A stretch of DNA of 64,000 bases, taken from the NCBI GenBank assembly GCA_017560425.1, contig JAFZEX010000049.1, positions 23,404 to 87,403 on the forward strand, in the 5' to 3' direction. The position numbers and the translations under genes are program-made. The notes under the pieces were generated by a model, which was given only the letters and a program-made list of their open reading frames with translations, searched no databases and was not told the origin of the DNA. The first letter of the stretch is position 1. Every line of letters starts with the position of its first letter. Shown piece by piece: positions 35,069 through 42,703 of the stretch. The DNA comes from Alistipes sp. (GTDB taxonomy: Bacteria; Bacteroidota; Bacteroidia; Bacteroidales; Rikenellaceae).

Positions 35069-35076
35069 TATATTTG
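35069..35076 (+). promoter_or_regulatory. -7 box directly before the SLOG gene
   Basis: TATATTTG ends only 4 bp before the ATG at 35081, which would give a leaderless or near-leaderless transcript. No convincing -33 TTG was seen. Confidence 0.5.
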
Positions 35077-35080
35077 TAGC

Positions 35081-35572
35081 ATGAACGACAAAGTGCCATA
35101 CGTAGTGACCTTCACGGGTCACCGCACCTACTCACGCCACAACGACCAGCTCATACAGCATTGGGTCGAGATGTTGTATATGGCGGGAGCGTGTAGGTTT
35201 CGTGTGGGCATGGCTGAGGGCTTCGACCTTGCTGCAGCAAGTGCGGTGCTCGTAGCGAAGAACAAGCATGCAGATATCGAGTTGGAGGTGTTTATCCCCT
35301 GGCGAGGCTTCGAGCAGACCTTTAGCGAGAGCAACCGCCGACTATACTCGCTTATCGTTGAGCGTGCCACACAGATACACTACATTGCCGAGAGCTACTA
35401 TCATGGTGTCTATCAGGAGCGCAACGAGAAGATGGTTGATGGTGCCGACTATGTTATAGCGTGGTGGAACGGCAAGCCAAGTGGCACGGCAAACACAGTG
35501 CGCTATGCCCGCAGAGTAGGTTGCCCCGTCAAGAATATTTACAGCAACGAGCAATTAGAACTTTACATATAA
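35081..35572 (+). CDS. SLOG-family (DUF1273/YpsA-like) nucleotide-binding protein
   Basis: A 163 aa Rossmann-like protein of the SLOG superfamily. Motifs: VTFTGHRTY at the N-terminus, VGMAEGFDLAAASAVL near residue 46 and SGTANTVRYARRVG near the C-terminus, which together shape a nucleotide or ADP-ribose-type pocket in relatives. ATG 35081 (MNDKVPYVVTFTG) is chosen because the fold begins there; the longer ORF would start upstream of the -7 box. It stands alone and is followed by a terminator. Function unknown. Confidence 0.78.
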   Translation: MNDKVPYVVTFTGHRTYSRHNDQLIQHWVEMLYMAGACRFRVGMAEGFDLAAASAVLVAKNKHADIELEVFIPWRGFEQTFSESNRRLYSLIVERATQIHYIAESYYHGVYQERNEKMVDGADYVIAWWNGKPSGTANTVRYARRVGCPVKNIYSNEQLELYI

Positions 35573-35613
35573 AACAATAAGCCGACCATGATTAAGGGTC
35601 GGCTTATTGTTTT
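35571..35613. terminator. Bidirectional terminator after the SLOG gene
   Basis: A perfect 17-bp stem (AAAACAATAAGCCGACC and its complement) around a short loop, starting inside the stop codon. A and T tails are part of the stem. Confidence 0.85.
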
Positions 35614-35616
35614 AAT

Positions 35617-35697
35617 GTGTAGTGAGTAATTAGTAATTAGTAATAAGCAACAACAAATATTACTCATTACTCTCTACTAATTACTAATTATTCTTCT
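35617..35697. repeat. AT-rich tandem and inverted short repeat
   Basis: TAATTAG-type repeats (AGTAATTAGTAATTAGTAAT, near 35625-35645) are mirrored by TACTAATTACTAATTA near 35674-35691, across a spacer with TACTCATTACTC. It lies between convergent genes and ends at the YeiH stop. Confidence 0.6.
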
Positions 35698-37115
35698 CCT
35701 TGCAGACGCTCAAACGCCTGAACCTCAACGTCGCTCTCTGTGGCAACCGGCTCAACGGGGATAACCACAACCGATGGATTCAATGCGGGAGCTTCGATGC
35801 TCTCTACAACCTCCTCGGCAGGCTTTGTGGGCCACAAAGCGGGCTTCACAACGCCGAACATAAGCCACGAGATAAGCAGGGCTATAATGATGTTAAAGAG
35901 CTGAGCACCAAGGAACGAGAACAATATATTACGGTTCTCACGTGACACAATATCCTTTAGGCGGGTATCCATGCCGATGCAGACAAACGATAGCGAGAAG
36001 AAGAACGTAGAGAAGTTCTTAGCCATCGAGGTCTCGATAAGCTTGCCCGAGCCACCCATGGTTAAGAGGTCGTTCGACTGCAAGATGCTAAAGAGTGCTG
36101 AGGCAAGGACAAAGCCGAGGATAAACTTCGGAAACTTCTCCCACACGATACCAAACGATGGGCGCTGCATGCCACGACCCTCGCCCGAGCGGGCAGAGAG
36201 ATACAGGGCGATGAAGAATGCCACAACGCCGATAAGCACATTCTGCGTAGCCTTAACCACGATAGCCGTCTTCTGAGCCACGTCGCCCGCCATCTCCGAC
36301 GAGGCACCCACGCCCGACGTGGTATCGATAGTACCACCAATCCACGCACCCGTAATCTCGCTCTGGAGCAGTGGGTCATCGGTCAGGAGGGGCACAACCA
36401 TAGATGCAAGCCATGGCATAAGGTAGATCATAGGCACAACGACGATAAGCACCACCGAGGTGATATACGACAAATTCCTCTTCTCCGTACCAGCAACACC
36501 CGCTGCCGTGATACACGCCGAGACACCACATATCGAGCAGCCACTCGCCAAAGTCATGGCTGTAGCACGCTCAACCTTGAGCCTACGAGCAAGCAGATAG
36601 CCAAAGAACCACACTATGGCAACAACCATAAGGGCTTGGATAAGTCCCGCAGCACCCGACTTCATAACATCGGAGAAGAGCACCGTGGCACCGAGGCAGA
36701 CAACGCCTATCTTGATGAAGAACTCGCCCTGAATGGCTGGCTTGAGCCACTCGGGGATATGGAACACGTTGCGAATGATAAGTCCGAAGATAACCGAGAA
36801 GAATACCGCCTCGAAACCGTAGAACTTAACGGCATCAATCTTAGCTATCCACTGCGCAAGGAGGGCAATCAAAAATACCACCACAAACGAGGGGATAATA
36901 CCCTTTACCGACCTGTCTAACAAGCGGTTACCAACATACAACAGCACGAAGGCAATAAGGAAGAATATGGCAATATCGAGCCATGCTCCAAGCTCCGTGA
37001 GGTCTGCCGAGATCTTAACACCTCCACCAGGGAGAAATGACGACAGGGCTGCAAACGCAACGAGGGGAATACTCAAAAAAGTAGTTACCCAATCTTCGGT
37101 AAGAAACTTTTTCAT
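35688..37115 (-). CDS. YeiH-family putative sulfate exporter-like membrane protein
   Basis: A 475 aa polytopic membrane protein (about ten hydrophobic segments) with YeiH/PSE landmarks: IGVVCLGATVLFSDVM, LASGCSICGVSACITAAG and AWIGGTIDTTSGVGASSEM. It is about 120 residues longer than E. coli YeiH. The extra length includes a 40-residue acidic C-terminal tail rich in E, V and P. A porin gene 18 bp upstream suggests an operon spanning both membranes. Transport of sulfate or sulfonates is only a family label. Confidence 0.82.
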   Translation of the reverse strand: MKKFLTEDWVTTFLSIPLVAFAALSSFLPGGGVKISADLTELGAWLDIAIFFLIAFVLLYVGNRLLDRSVKGIIPSFVVVFLIALLAQWIAKIDAVKFYGFEAVFFSVIFGLIIRNVFHIPEWLKPAIQGEFFIKIGVVCLGATVLFSDVMKSGAAGLIQALMVVAIVWFFGYLLARRLKVERATAMTLASGCSICGVSACITAAGVAGTEKRNLSYITSVVLIVVVPMIYLMPWLASMVVPLLTDDPLLQSEITGAWIGGTIDTTSGVGASSEMAGDVAQKTAIVVKATQNVLIGVVAFFIALYLSARSGEGRGMQRPSFGIVWEKFPKFILGFVLASALFSILQSNDLLTMGGSGKLIETSMAKNFSTFFFSLSFVCIGMDTRLKDIVSRENRNILFSFLGAQLFNIIIALLISWLMFGVVKPALWPTKPAEEVVESIEAPALNPSVVVIPVEPVATESDVEVQAFERLQGEE

Positions 37116-37132
37116 ATGTCAAAATGGGGCGT

Positions 37133-38146
37133 TTAGAAGATCGCCGTAACCAACAGATTTACTCCGAGAGTACCTGGCTTAGTGGCATCGGGGCGATGGT
37201 TCATTACGTACGAGCCATCGAGCTGCAAGCGTAGGAACTTATAAGGCTTGTAGATACCAGCAAGGGTGATGCGCTCCTCATTGAGGATGTTAGCCTCGTC
37301 ACGGATAAACTCGTAGCGGCCCGCAACCGACCATGGCTTCTCGAAGTGGTAGCCTGCCAAGGCGTAGAGGGTGTTGGTGCGATTACCGCCAAAGTTAGCC
37401 TGAGCAAACTCAGAGCGAACAACAACATGGCGTGAGTTGTACCACGCACCTACCGACCAACGTGGAGCCTTCATATAGGTGTTGCCAGCGTAGTTTGTCA
37501 CCGAATGCATATACGATGCTGAAATCGACAAATCCTTGATAGGCTTAATCATAACACGACCCACAAAGTCCTTCGACGAGTTGTTGTCCTTGAGGTTGAT
37601 GCCAGCGCCGTTAAAGATACCTACGTTATAGTTGATGATGTTGTAGCCCTCACGTGCGATAAAGCCACCATAGAGCTGAGCACCTACATCACGACCTGTG
37701 GCAGCAATGCCATCATACTTGTTGGCGTTGCGAGTAAGGTACATCGTTAGGTATGAGTACTCGATAAACTCGAATGTTGTAGGTCCGCAGAGCTCGTTCT
37801 CCATAGCAAATGGGAGCTTGAACTGACCCAACTCCACGTTAAGCTCATTAAGAGGCTTGTAGCGGTAGTAGAGGTCGCAAATCTTTGGCGAGCCAGCCAT
37901 ATCTACCTGAAGGCGGAAGTCCATCTTCTCCTGAAGGAAGTTACCTGTGAGGCTTAGGCGTGCACGCTTAAGATAGAATGTTGTAGATGGGTCATTAGCC
38001 TCGTTGTATTCGAAGCCACCCTGCAAATATCCTGATAGCGACATGCGCTCATTGGCAAACGACTTAACCTTCTCTGCTGTAGTCTGTGCCTGGGCAGCAA
38101 CGCCCACTGCCATAGCGGCAATAATAAGTAATGTTCTTAGTTTCAT
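37133..38146 (-). CDS. OprO/OprP-type outer-membrane porin
   Basis: A 337 aa beta-barrel protein with a signal peptide (cleavage near AAQAQ, residue 21). Phosphate-selective porin-like segments: YLKRARLSLTGNFLQEKMDFRLQVDMAG and LNELNVELGQFKLPFAMENE, with a C-terminal strand ending LLVTAIF. The specificity is probably not phosphate in every member. It has its own TATCTTTG promoter and precedes YeiH by 18 bp. Confidence 0.82.
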   Translation of the reverse strand: MKLRTLLIIAAMAVGVAAQAQTTAEKVKSFANERMSLSGYLQGGFEYNEANDPSTTFYLKRARLSLTGNFLQEKMDFRLQVDMAGSPKICDLYYRYKPLNELNVELGQFKLPFAMENELCGPTTFEFIEYSYLTMYLTRNANKYDGIAATGRDVGAQLYGGFIAREGYNIINYNVGIFNGAGINLKDNNSSKDFVGRVMIKPIKDLSISASYMHSVTNYAGNTYMKAPRWSVGAWYNSRHVVVRSEFAQANFGGNRTNTLYALAGYHFEKPWSVAGRYEFIRDEANILNEERITLAGIYKPYKFLRLQLDGSYVMNHRPDATKPGTLGVNLLVTAIF

Positions 38147-38172
38147 CTTTAGTTAGTTTAAAAATCTGTGGG

Positions 38173-38180
38173 CAAAGATA
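38173..38180 (-). promoter_or_regulatory. Porin promoter -7 box
   Basis: TATCTTTG on the minus strand, 26 bp before the porin ATG. Confidence 0.65.
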
Positions 38181-38265
38181 GTGAATTTTATCTCTAATAT
38201 AAAATAGTAGAAATACCTAAATTCGCTCATACCACCCCAAGAGGGCATATTATGGCTCATACACC

Positions 38266-38306
38266 ACAAAAAAAGGGTGAGCATCACTACGGATACCCAC
38301 CCTTTC
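38266..38306 (-). terminator. Terminator of the GH13 gene
   Basis: On the minus strand AAAGGGTG pairs with CACCCTTT across an 18-nt loop, then continues T-rich. It lies about 20 bp after the GH13 stop. Confidence 0.75.
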
Positions 38307-38325
38307 GGAAAACCTATATTACCTA

Positions 38326-40866
38326 TTACTTTACAAGTACAACATACTCGTTGGCTGGCAACGATACGGTGTATGACGAGCCAACCTGAACCTTAGCACC
38401 TGTCATAAGGTTTGTCCACTCGCCGGTCTGTGGCACGTTGATGGTTGTTGTAGACTGAGTGTTTGTGAAGTTTGCAACAACAATTACACGATCCATAACC
38501 AAGGTCTTGCCGCCCATGCTGTCGTCACCTGTCTTCCAAGTGTGAACAGAGAGGTTGCTCTGACCATAGTAATCCTCGTTAGATGTACGCCATGTGATAA
38601 TCTTCGACAAAGCGTCGTAGAGAGCCTTGCGGTTGGTGTCGTTCATATAGTCCCAACGGATAGGCTTGCGGTGAGTACGATACTCGTCGCCCGAGCCTAC
38701 CACGCCACTCTCGTTAGCGTTGATCGAGAAGTCGTAGCCGAGCTCACCAAACTGCCACATCATCTTAGGATATGGAGTGAGGAAGTGGAAGGCATAGACA
38801 GCCTGCAAGCGCTTAGAGATAACTGCCCAATTGCTCTTAACGTAGGTATCGCCATAGGTCTTAGCCTTGTATGCCACACGCTCCTCGTCATGAGTCTCGA
38901 TGTTGTTTACACGGCCCTTCTTGAAGTCGGCGAAGCTACTCTTGTTGTTACCTGTCCAGCCCATAACGCTCTCCATGTAGCCATTCATCTGGTTGTTGTT
39001 CCAGCAGAGGGCACCCGCCTTGTTGTAGAGCTCGGTCTCCTCGCCCTGGTCGCAGAAGTGCTCGAAAATGATGTATGCGTCACTCTCCACCGAGCGGATA
39101 GTCTGAGCATAGTGAGTCAAGATGCCGATACGCTCAGCCGAGTAGCCACCAGCGTCGTAGTTGCTTGGGTTCTGCACAAAGCCCTTGGTGAGGTCGAAGC
39201 GGAATCCGTCCACCTTGTACTCCTCCAACCAGAACTTCAACACATCGTCGAAGAAGTTTACAGTCTCCTGGTATGTGTGCTTGAAGTCGTGGAACACGCT
39301 AAAGTTGTGAGTTGCATCAACGTTGAAGAATGGGTTGTTCGAAGCAGTCTTGCTTGTGCTTGAGTTCCACCACATCTTAGCATATGGGTGAAGGCCGGTT
39401 GCGTGGTTAAACACAACGTCGATAATCACCGCAATACCACGCTTGTGGCACTCGTCGATAAACTTCTTGTAAGCCATCTCAGTACCATAAGCCTTGTCGG
39501 CAGCAAAGTAGTAGCAAGGGTTGTAGCCCCATGAGTCGTTGCCGTCGAACTCCTGGATAGGCATAAGCTCGATAGCGTTGATACCCAATGTCTTGAGATA
39601 GTCGAGCTTTGCAGTTACAGCGTCGATGGTGCGCACTGTCGAGAAGTCACGGATAAGCAACTCATAAATTGCCAACGAGTTCTCCTTTGGACGGTCGAAG
39701 TCGGTGATTGTCCACTCATACTCCTCAGGGTTAATCTCGAACACTGCAACAGGCTCAGTAGTGTAGTCCTTTGGATAAGGCTTAAGATCGGGATACTGAG
39801 CAGCAGTGATATACTTGTCGTTCCATGGGTCGAGAATCTTTGTTGCATAAGGGTCACCAATCTTGATAGTCTCATCAACAAGATACTGGTAGCCATACTC
39901 AACACCCTCCTCGAGGCCCGAGATAGTAATCCAGAAGTAGTCGCCATCCTTCTTCATCATATACTCGTTAGATGCAGCATACTGGTTGAAGTCGCCAAGC
40001 AAGATAGCCGACTTCTTGCCAGGAGCAAACAACACGAAGGTAGCCTCGTTGCCATTAATGTTAAGACCCTTCTTAACGCCTGCTGGGCGTGGTGCATTCT
40101 CGGTCTTGCCAAGGATAGTCACCGATACCGACTCCTCAACAGTCTCAACGCCATTTGTTGCAACGGCAGTAAATACGATATCCTCGGTTGTTGTTGCTGT
40201 GTAGGTGTACTCGAGCGATGGCTCAGTGGTTGTAGCAACCTCCTCACCATTCTGATAGAGCTTTACAGATGTTGCTGCCTGCTGCTGTGTCTGCACAACA
40301 ATATCCTCGCCCACCTGATACTTAGTACCATGCTTTGGCGATAGGAACTTAACAGCCAAGCCCTCCTGGGCAAGCTCAACGAGGATGTCGGCACCGTTAT
40401 CCTTAACCTCGATCTTGTTGTCTGACGAGCGGAATACGAAGGCGAGGTGAGTAACTGTCTCGTTAGCATTCACCTTGTACCATGAGCGGATGCCACCCTT
40501 GATGGTGTAGTACCATACGTTGTTACCCTTGTTCTCGAGCTTACACTCTGGGATGTTCTGACCCCATGACGATAGCACGTGCTTCCAATCGCCATTGTCC
40601 TTGCTTGCCGAGGTGAGCACACCTGTGTGGGCATACAACTCGCCTGTGAAATTGTTGGCAGCAGTACCCTTGGTGTTGAGAATGATGGTGATATCCTCAG
40701 TTGTATCCTCAGTGATGAATGCAGGATAGGTAGAGATTAGCGGAAGCTCCGCAGGGTCTGGTGTTGGAAATGGCTCAGGCGTAGGATCATCAATGCCTGG
40801 AGTCTCACAGCCCACCATTACGATAGCCGCAAATAGGGCAAGTAGCAAGAAGTGTAACTTTTTCAT
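38326..40866 (-). CDS. GH13 alpha-amylase-family lipoprotein with N-terminal accessory domains
   Basis: An 846 aa surface-type glycosidase acting on alpha-glucans. The signal peptide ends in lipobox IVMVGC (Cys 20), then a Pro/Asp/Thr-rich linker. Two N-terminal beta domains follow (about residues 40-160 and 165-255), then a CBM48/E-set domain (about 260-375). The GH13 barrel has VIIDVVFNHA, the nucleophile Asp in VDGFRFDLTKG, the acid/base Glu in YIIFEHFCDQG and the third Asp in NIETHDEERV. No SusC/D genes are adjacent in the window. It has a palindromic operator-like site at its promoter. Confidence 0.93.
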   Translation of the reverse strand: MKKLHFLLLALFAAIVMVGCETPGIDDPTPEPFPTPDPAELPLISTYPAFITEDTTEDITIILNTKGTAANNFTGELYAHTGVLTSASKDNGDWKHVLSSWGQNIPECKLENKGNNVWYYTIKGGIRSWYKVNANETVTHLAFVFRSSDNKIEVKDNGADILVELAQEGLAVKFLSPKHGTKYQVGEDIVVQTQQQAATSVKLYQNGEEVATTTEPSLEYTYTATTTEDIVFTAVATNGVETVEESVSVTILGKTENAPRPAGVKKGLNINGNEATFVLFAPGKKSAILLGDFNQYAASNEYMMKKDGDYFWITISGLEEGVEYGYQYLVDETIKIGDPYATKILDPWNDKYITAAQYPDLKPYPKDYTTEPVAVFEINPEEYEWTITDFDRPKENSLAIYELLIRDFSTVRTIDAVTAKLDYLKTLGINAIELMPIQEFDGNDSWGYNPCYYFAADKAYGTEMAYKKFIDECHKRGIAVIIDVVFNHATGLHPYAKMWWNSSTSKTASNNPFFNVDATHNFSVFHDFKHTYQETVNFFDDVLKFWLEEYKVDGFRFDLTKGFVQNPSNYDAGGYSAERIGILTHYAQTIRSVESDAYIIFEHFCDQGEETELYNKAGALCWNNNQMNGYMESVMGWTGNNKSSFADFKKGRVNNIETHDEERVAYKAKTYGDTYVKSNWAVISKRLQAVYAFHFLTPYPKMMWQFGELGYDFSINANESGVVGSGDEYRTHRKPIRWDYMNDTNRKALYDALSKIITWRTSNEDYYGQSNLSVHTWKTGDDSMGGKTLVMDRVIVVANFTNTQSTTTINVPQTGEWTNLMTGAKVQVGSSYTVSLPANEYVVLVK

Positions 40867-40903
40867 TGTTTTATTGTGTTTAGTTTATGTTTTCAAACAA
40901 TGC

Positions 40904-40919
40904 TTGTGCATATGCACAA
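40904..40919. promoter_or_regulatory. 16-bp perfect palindrome in the GH13 promoter
   Basis: TTGTGCATATGCACAA, a perfect dyad, 9 bp downstream of the -7 box, so it would cover the first transcribed bases. This position suits a repressor operator. Confidence 0.55.
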
Positions 40920-40927
40920 TACATCTG

Positions 40928-40935
40928 CAAAGTTA
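40928..40935 (-). promoter_or_regulatory. GH13 gene promoter -7 box
   Basis: TAACTTTG on the minus strand, 61 bp before the ATG. The -33 element is less clear. Confidence 0.6.
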
Positions 40936-41123
40936 CGATAATTATTCGACAACTAAAAATCTTGTGACACATATTTGCTAAACGGCACAAAATCGGTCCT
41001 GAGCGGTAGGCATCGCCCGACGAAATGCAATACCTCGCAAAGGCGGAAAATCGAACAAATTCACACATGGAATAAATATGCATAAATATCGCAACAAAAG
41101 GTTGTTACAACGAATATTTTTCC

Positions 41124-41131
41124 TATCTTTG
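41124..41131 (+). promoter_or_regulatory. Promoter of the FN3 lipoprotein gene
   Basis: TATCTTTG with a TTG 19 bp upstream (41102-41104). The 5' leader is about 45 nt. Confidence 0.75.
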
Positions 41132-41183
41132 TCGCATTATTATAGAAATATTGACACAAATAACTTTATCAATAACCAATTTT

Positions 41184-42608
41184 ATGAAAAGAACACTTTC
41201 AGCATTCGTTGCTGGCATCATCGCCCTCGTGGCAATGTCGTGCGAGACACCAAATCTCGACGACCGTCTTGCAACGCCTAACTTCAATGTTACCGTAGAG
41301 GGCAACAAAATCACTGTTGCTTGGGAGAAGGTAACAGGCGCAGCTTACTACGAGGTAGGTCTTAACCCAGGCTCTATTGCTAAGACCGACAAGACAATCC
41401 ACCGTTTCGAGGATCTTCAGTACAACTCTACATATGTTGTATCGGTTCGTGCTATCGCCACCGACGCAGCTAAGAACTCTGAGGTAGTAGAGAAGTCGGT
41501 AAACACTGCTGAGCGCATCGTGCCAGCATACCGTGAGTGGGTTCCAACATATGGTGCTGCTGCTCAGGCAATCTCGAACAACGGCCGCTGGGTTGTTGGT
41601 GGTAACGACCGTGCAGGTTTCGTTCTCGACCTTTCAATCGACGAGATGGTTGAGTTCCCATCTGCTGAGTTCTACGATGTTGCAGACGACGGTACTGCCG
41701 TAGGTTCTGACCACTCGGAGAACCCTGATGGCGACGCTGCAATCCTTATCGGCGACAAGGTTGTCAAGATTAAGGGTGTTGCTGAGCTTGCTGACACATA
41801 TGCTATGAGCTGCGCAACAGGTATCACCCCTGACGGCAACTACGTCGTAGGTTGGTTCTACGACCACAACGAGAACGCATACTTCGCACAGCAGTTTGGC
41901 TACGTTATTCCTTTCTGCTACGACGTGCTCAACGAGCGCATCTCGGTTCCTGCTATGGGCAACCGCCTCTACAACGAGTCGGCAGCAACTGTTATCAGAT
42001 CGGTAACTGCTGAGCGTGAGATCCTTGGCTATGAGCAGTCTATGGGTATGCACAACATCATTTGGAAGGACGAGTACACTCCTTATGAATACGCTCACTT
42101 GCAGTACGACGAGACCACCTACGACCCTATCATCAGCATGGGTGACTCACAGAACTTCTTCACACAGGGCGGTAGCTACATCTACGGCAAGGCTGTTGAT
42201 TATGCAAATGGTCAGGCATCATATGCTGCAGCCTTCGACCGCAAGAACAACAACCTCCTAACATTCATCGGTGGCTCGGTTACTGCCATGTCGGATGATG
42301 GTATTGCATACCTCAACGACGTGCCTTACTACATCGGCACAACATCTTACGTTATCGACACTAAGTCAGGTGTTTACGACGAGTGGACTCCACTCGAGGA
42401 GTGGTTGTTCGACGAGCACGACATCGATATCGCTGCATTCGAGCCTATGACCGACGAGACTAAGGACGATGGCTTGTTGCTCGAGGGTGTTATCGTCGTT
42501 GCAGTATCTGAGGACGGCCGCACAATCGTGGGTATCACCAACACAAACAATGGCTGGATTACCTTCGTCGTAGATTTCGACGGTGAGGGTCGCCCAGGCT
42601 TGAACTAA
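41184..42608 (+). CDS. Lipoprotein with fibronectin III-like domain and repeat region, function unknown
   Basis: A 474 aa protein with a signal peptide and lipobox VAMSC (Cys 20). A FN3-like domain (residues about 30-105; VTVEGNKITVAWEKVTGAAYYEV) is followed by repeated short beta units with G-W-V-V-G and S-x-D-G-x motifs (ISNNGRWVVGGN, ITPDGNYVVGW, VSEDGRTIVGI), reminiscent of the HAF-type extracellular repeat. The ATG at 41184 is chosen because it gives the signal peptide and fits the promoter. Codon use (GCT, GGT, CGT, TAC) looks optimised, hinting at strong expression. It is divergent from the GH13 gene. Confidence 0.75.
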   Translation: MKRTLSAFVAGIIALVAMSCETPNLDDRLATPNFNVTVEGNKITVAWEKVTGAAYYEVGLNPGSIAKTDKTIHRFEDLQYNSTYVVSVRAIATDAAKNSEVVEKSVNTAERIVPAYREWVPTYGAAAQAISNNGRWVVGGNDRAGFVLDLSIDEMVEFPSAEFYDVADDGTAVGSDHSENPDGDAAILIGDKVVKIKGVAELADTYAMSCATGITPDGNYVVGWFYDHNENAYFAQQFGYVIPFCYDVLNERISVPAMGNRLYNESAATVIRSVTAEREILGYEQSMGMHNIIWKDEYTPYEYAHLQYDETTYDPIISMGDSQNFFTQGGSYIYGKAVDYANGQASYAAAFDRKNNNLLTFIGGSVTAMSDDGIAYLNDVPYYIGTTSYVIDTKSGVYDEWTPLEEWLFDEHDIDIAAFEPMTDETKDDGLLLEGVIVVAVSEDGRTIVGITNTNNGWITFVVDFDGEGRPGLN

Positions 42609-42621
42609 TTCAAGACATAAT

Positions 42622-42683
42622 GAAGTTGCCTTATACGACAACTTCAACAACACACGAGGCTGTCCTTTTTTTTGGGCAGCCTC
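42622..42683 (+). terminator. Double hairpin after the FN3 lipoprotein gene
   Basis: GAAGTTG/CAACTTC (42622-42645) followed by GAGGCTGTCC / GGGCAGCCTC (42656-42683). The second hairpin has a loop of eight T, so the T-run lies inside the loop rather than after the stem. A termination role is likely but the form is unusual. Confidence 0.6.
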
Positions 42684-42703
42684 AATACTAAGGACTAATT
42701 GCT

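Noticed and set aside
38542-39363. 273 aa open frame on the plus strand inside GH13
   Set aside because: Antisense shadow of a clear GH13 gene with all catalytic motifs; no promoter or homology visible.
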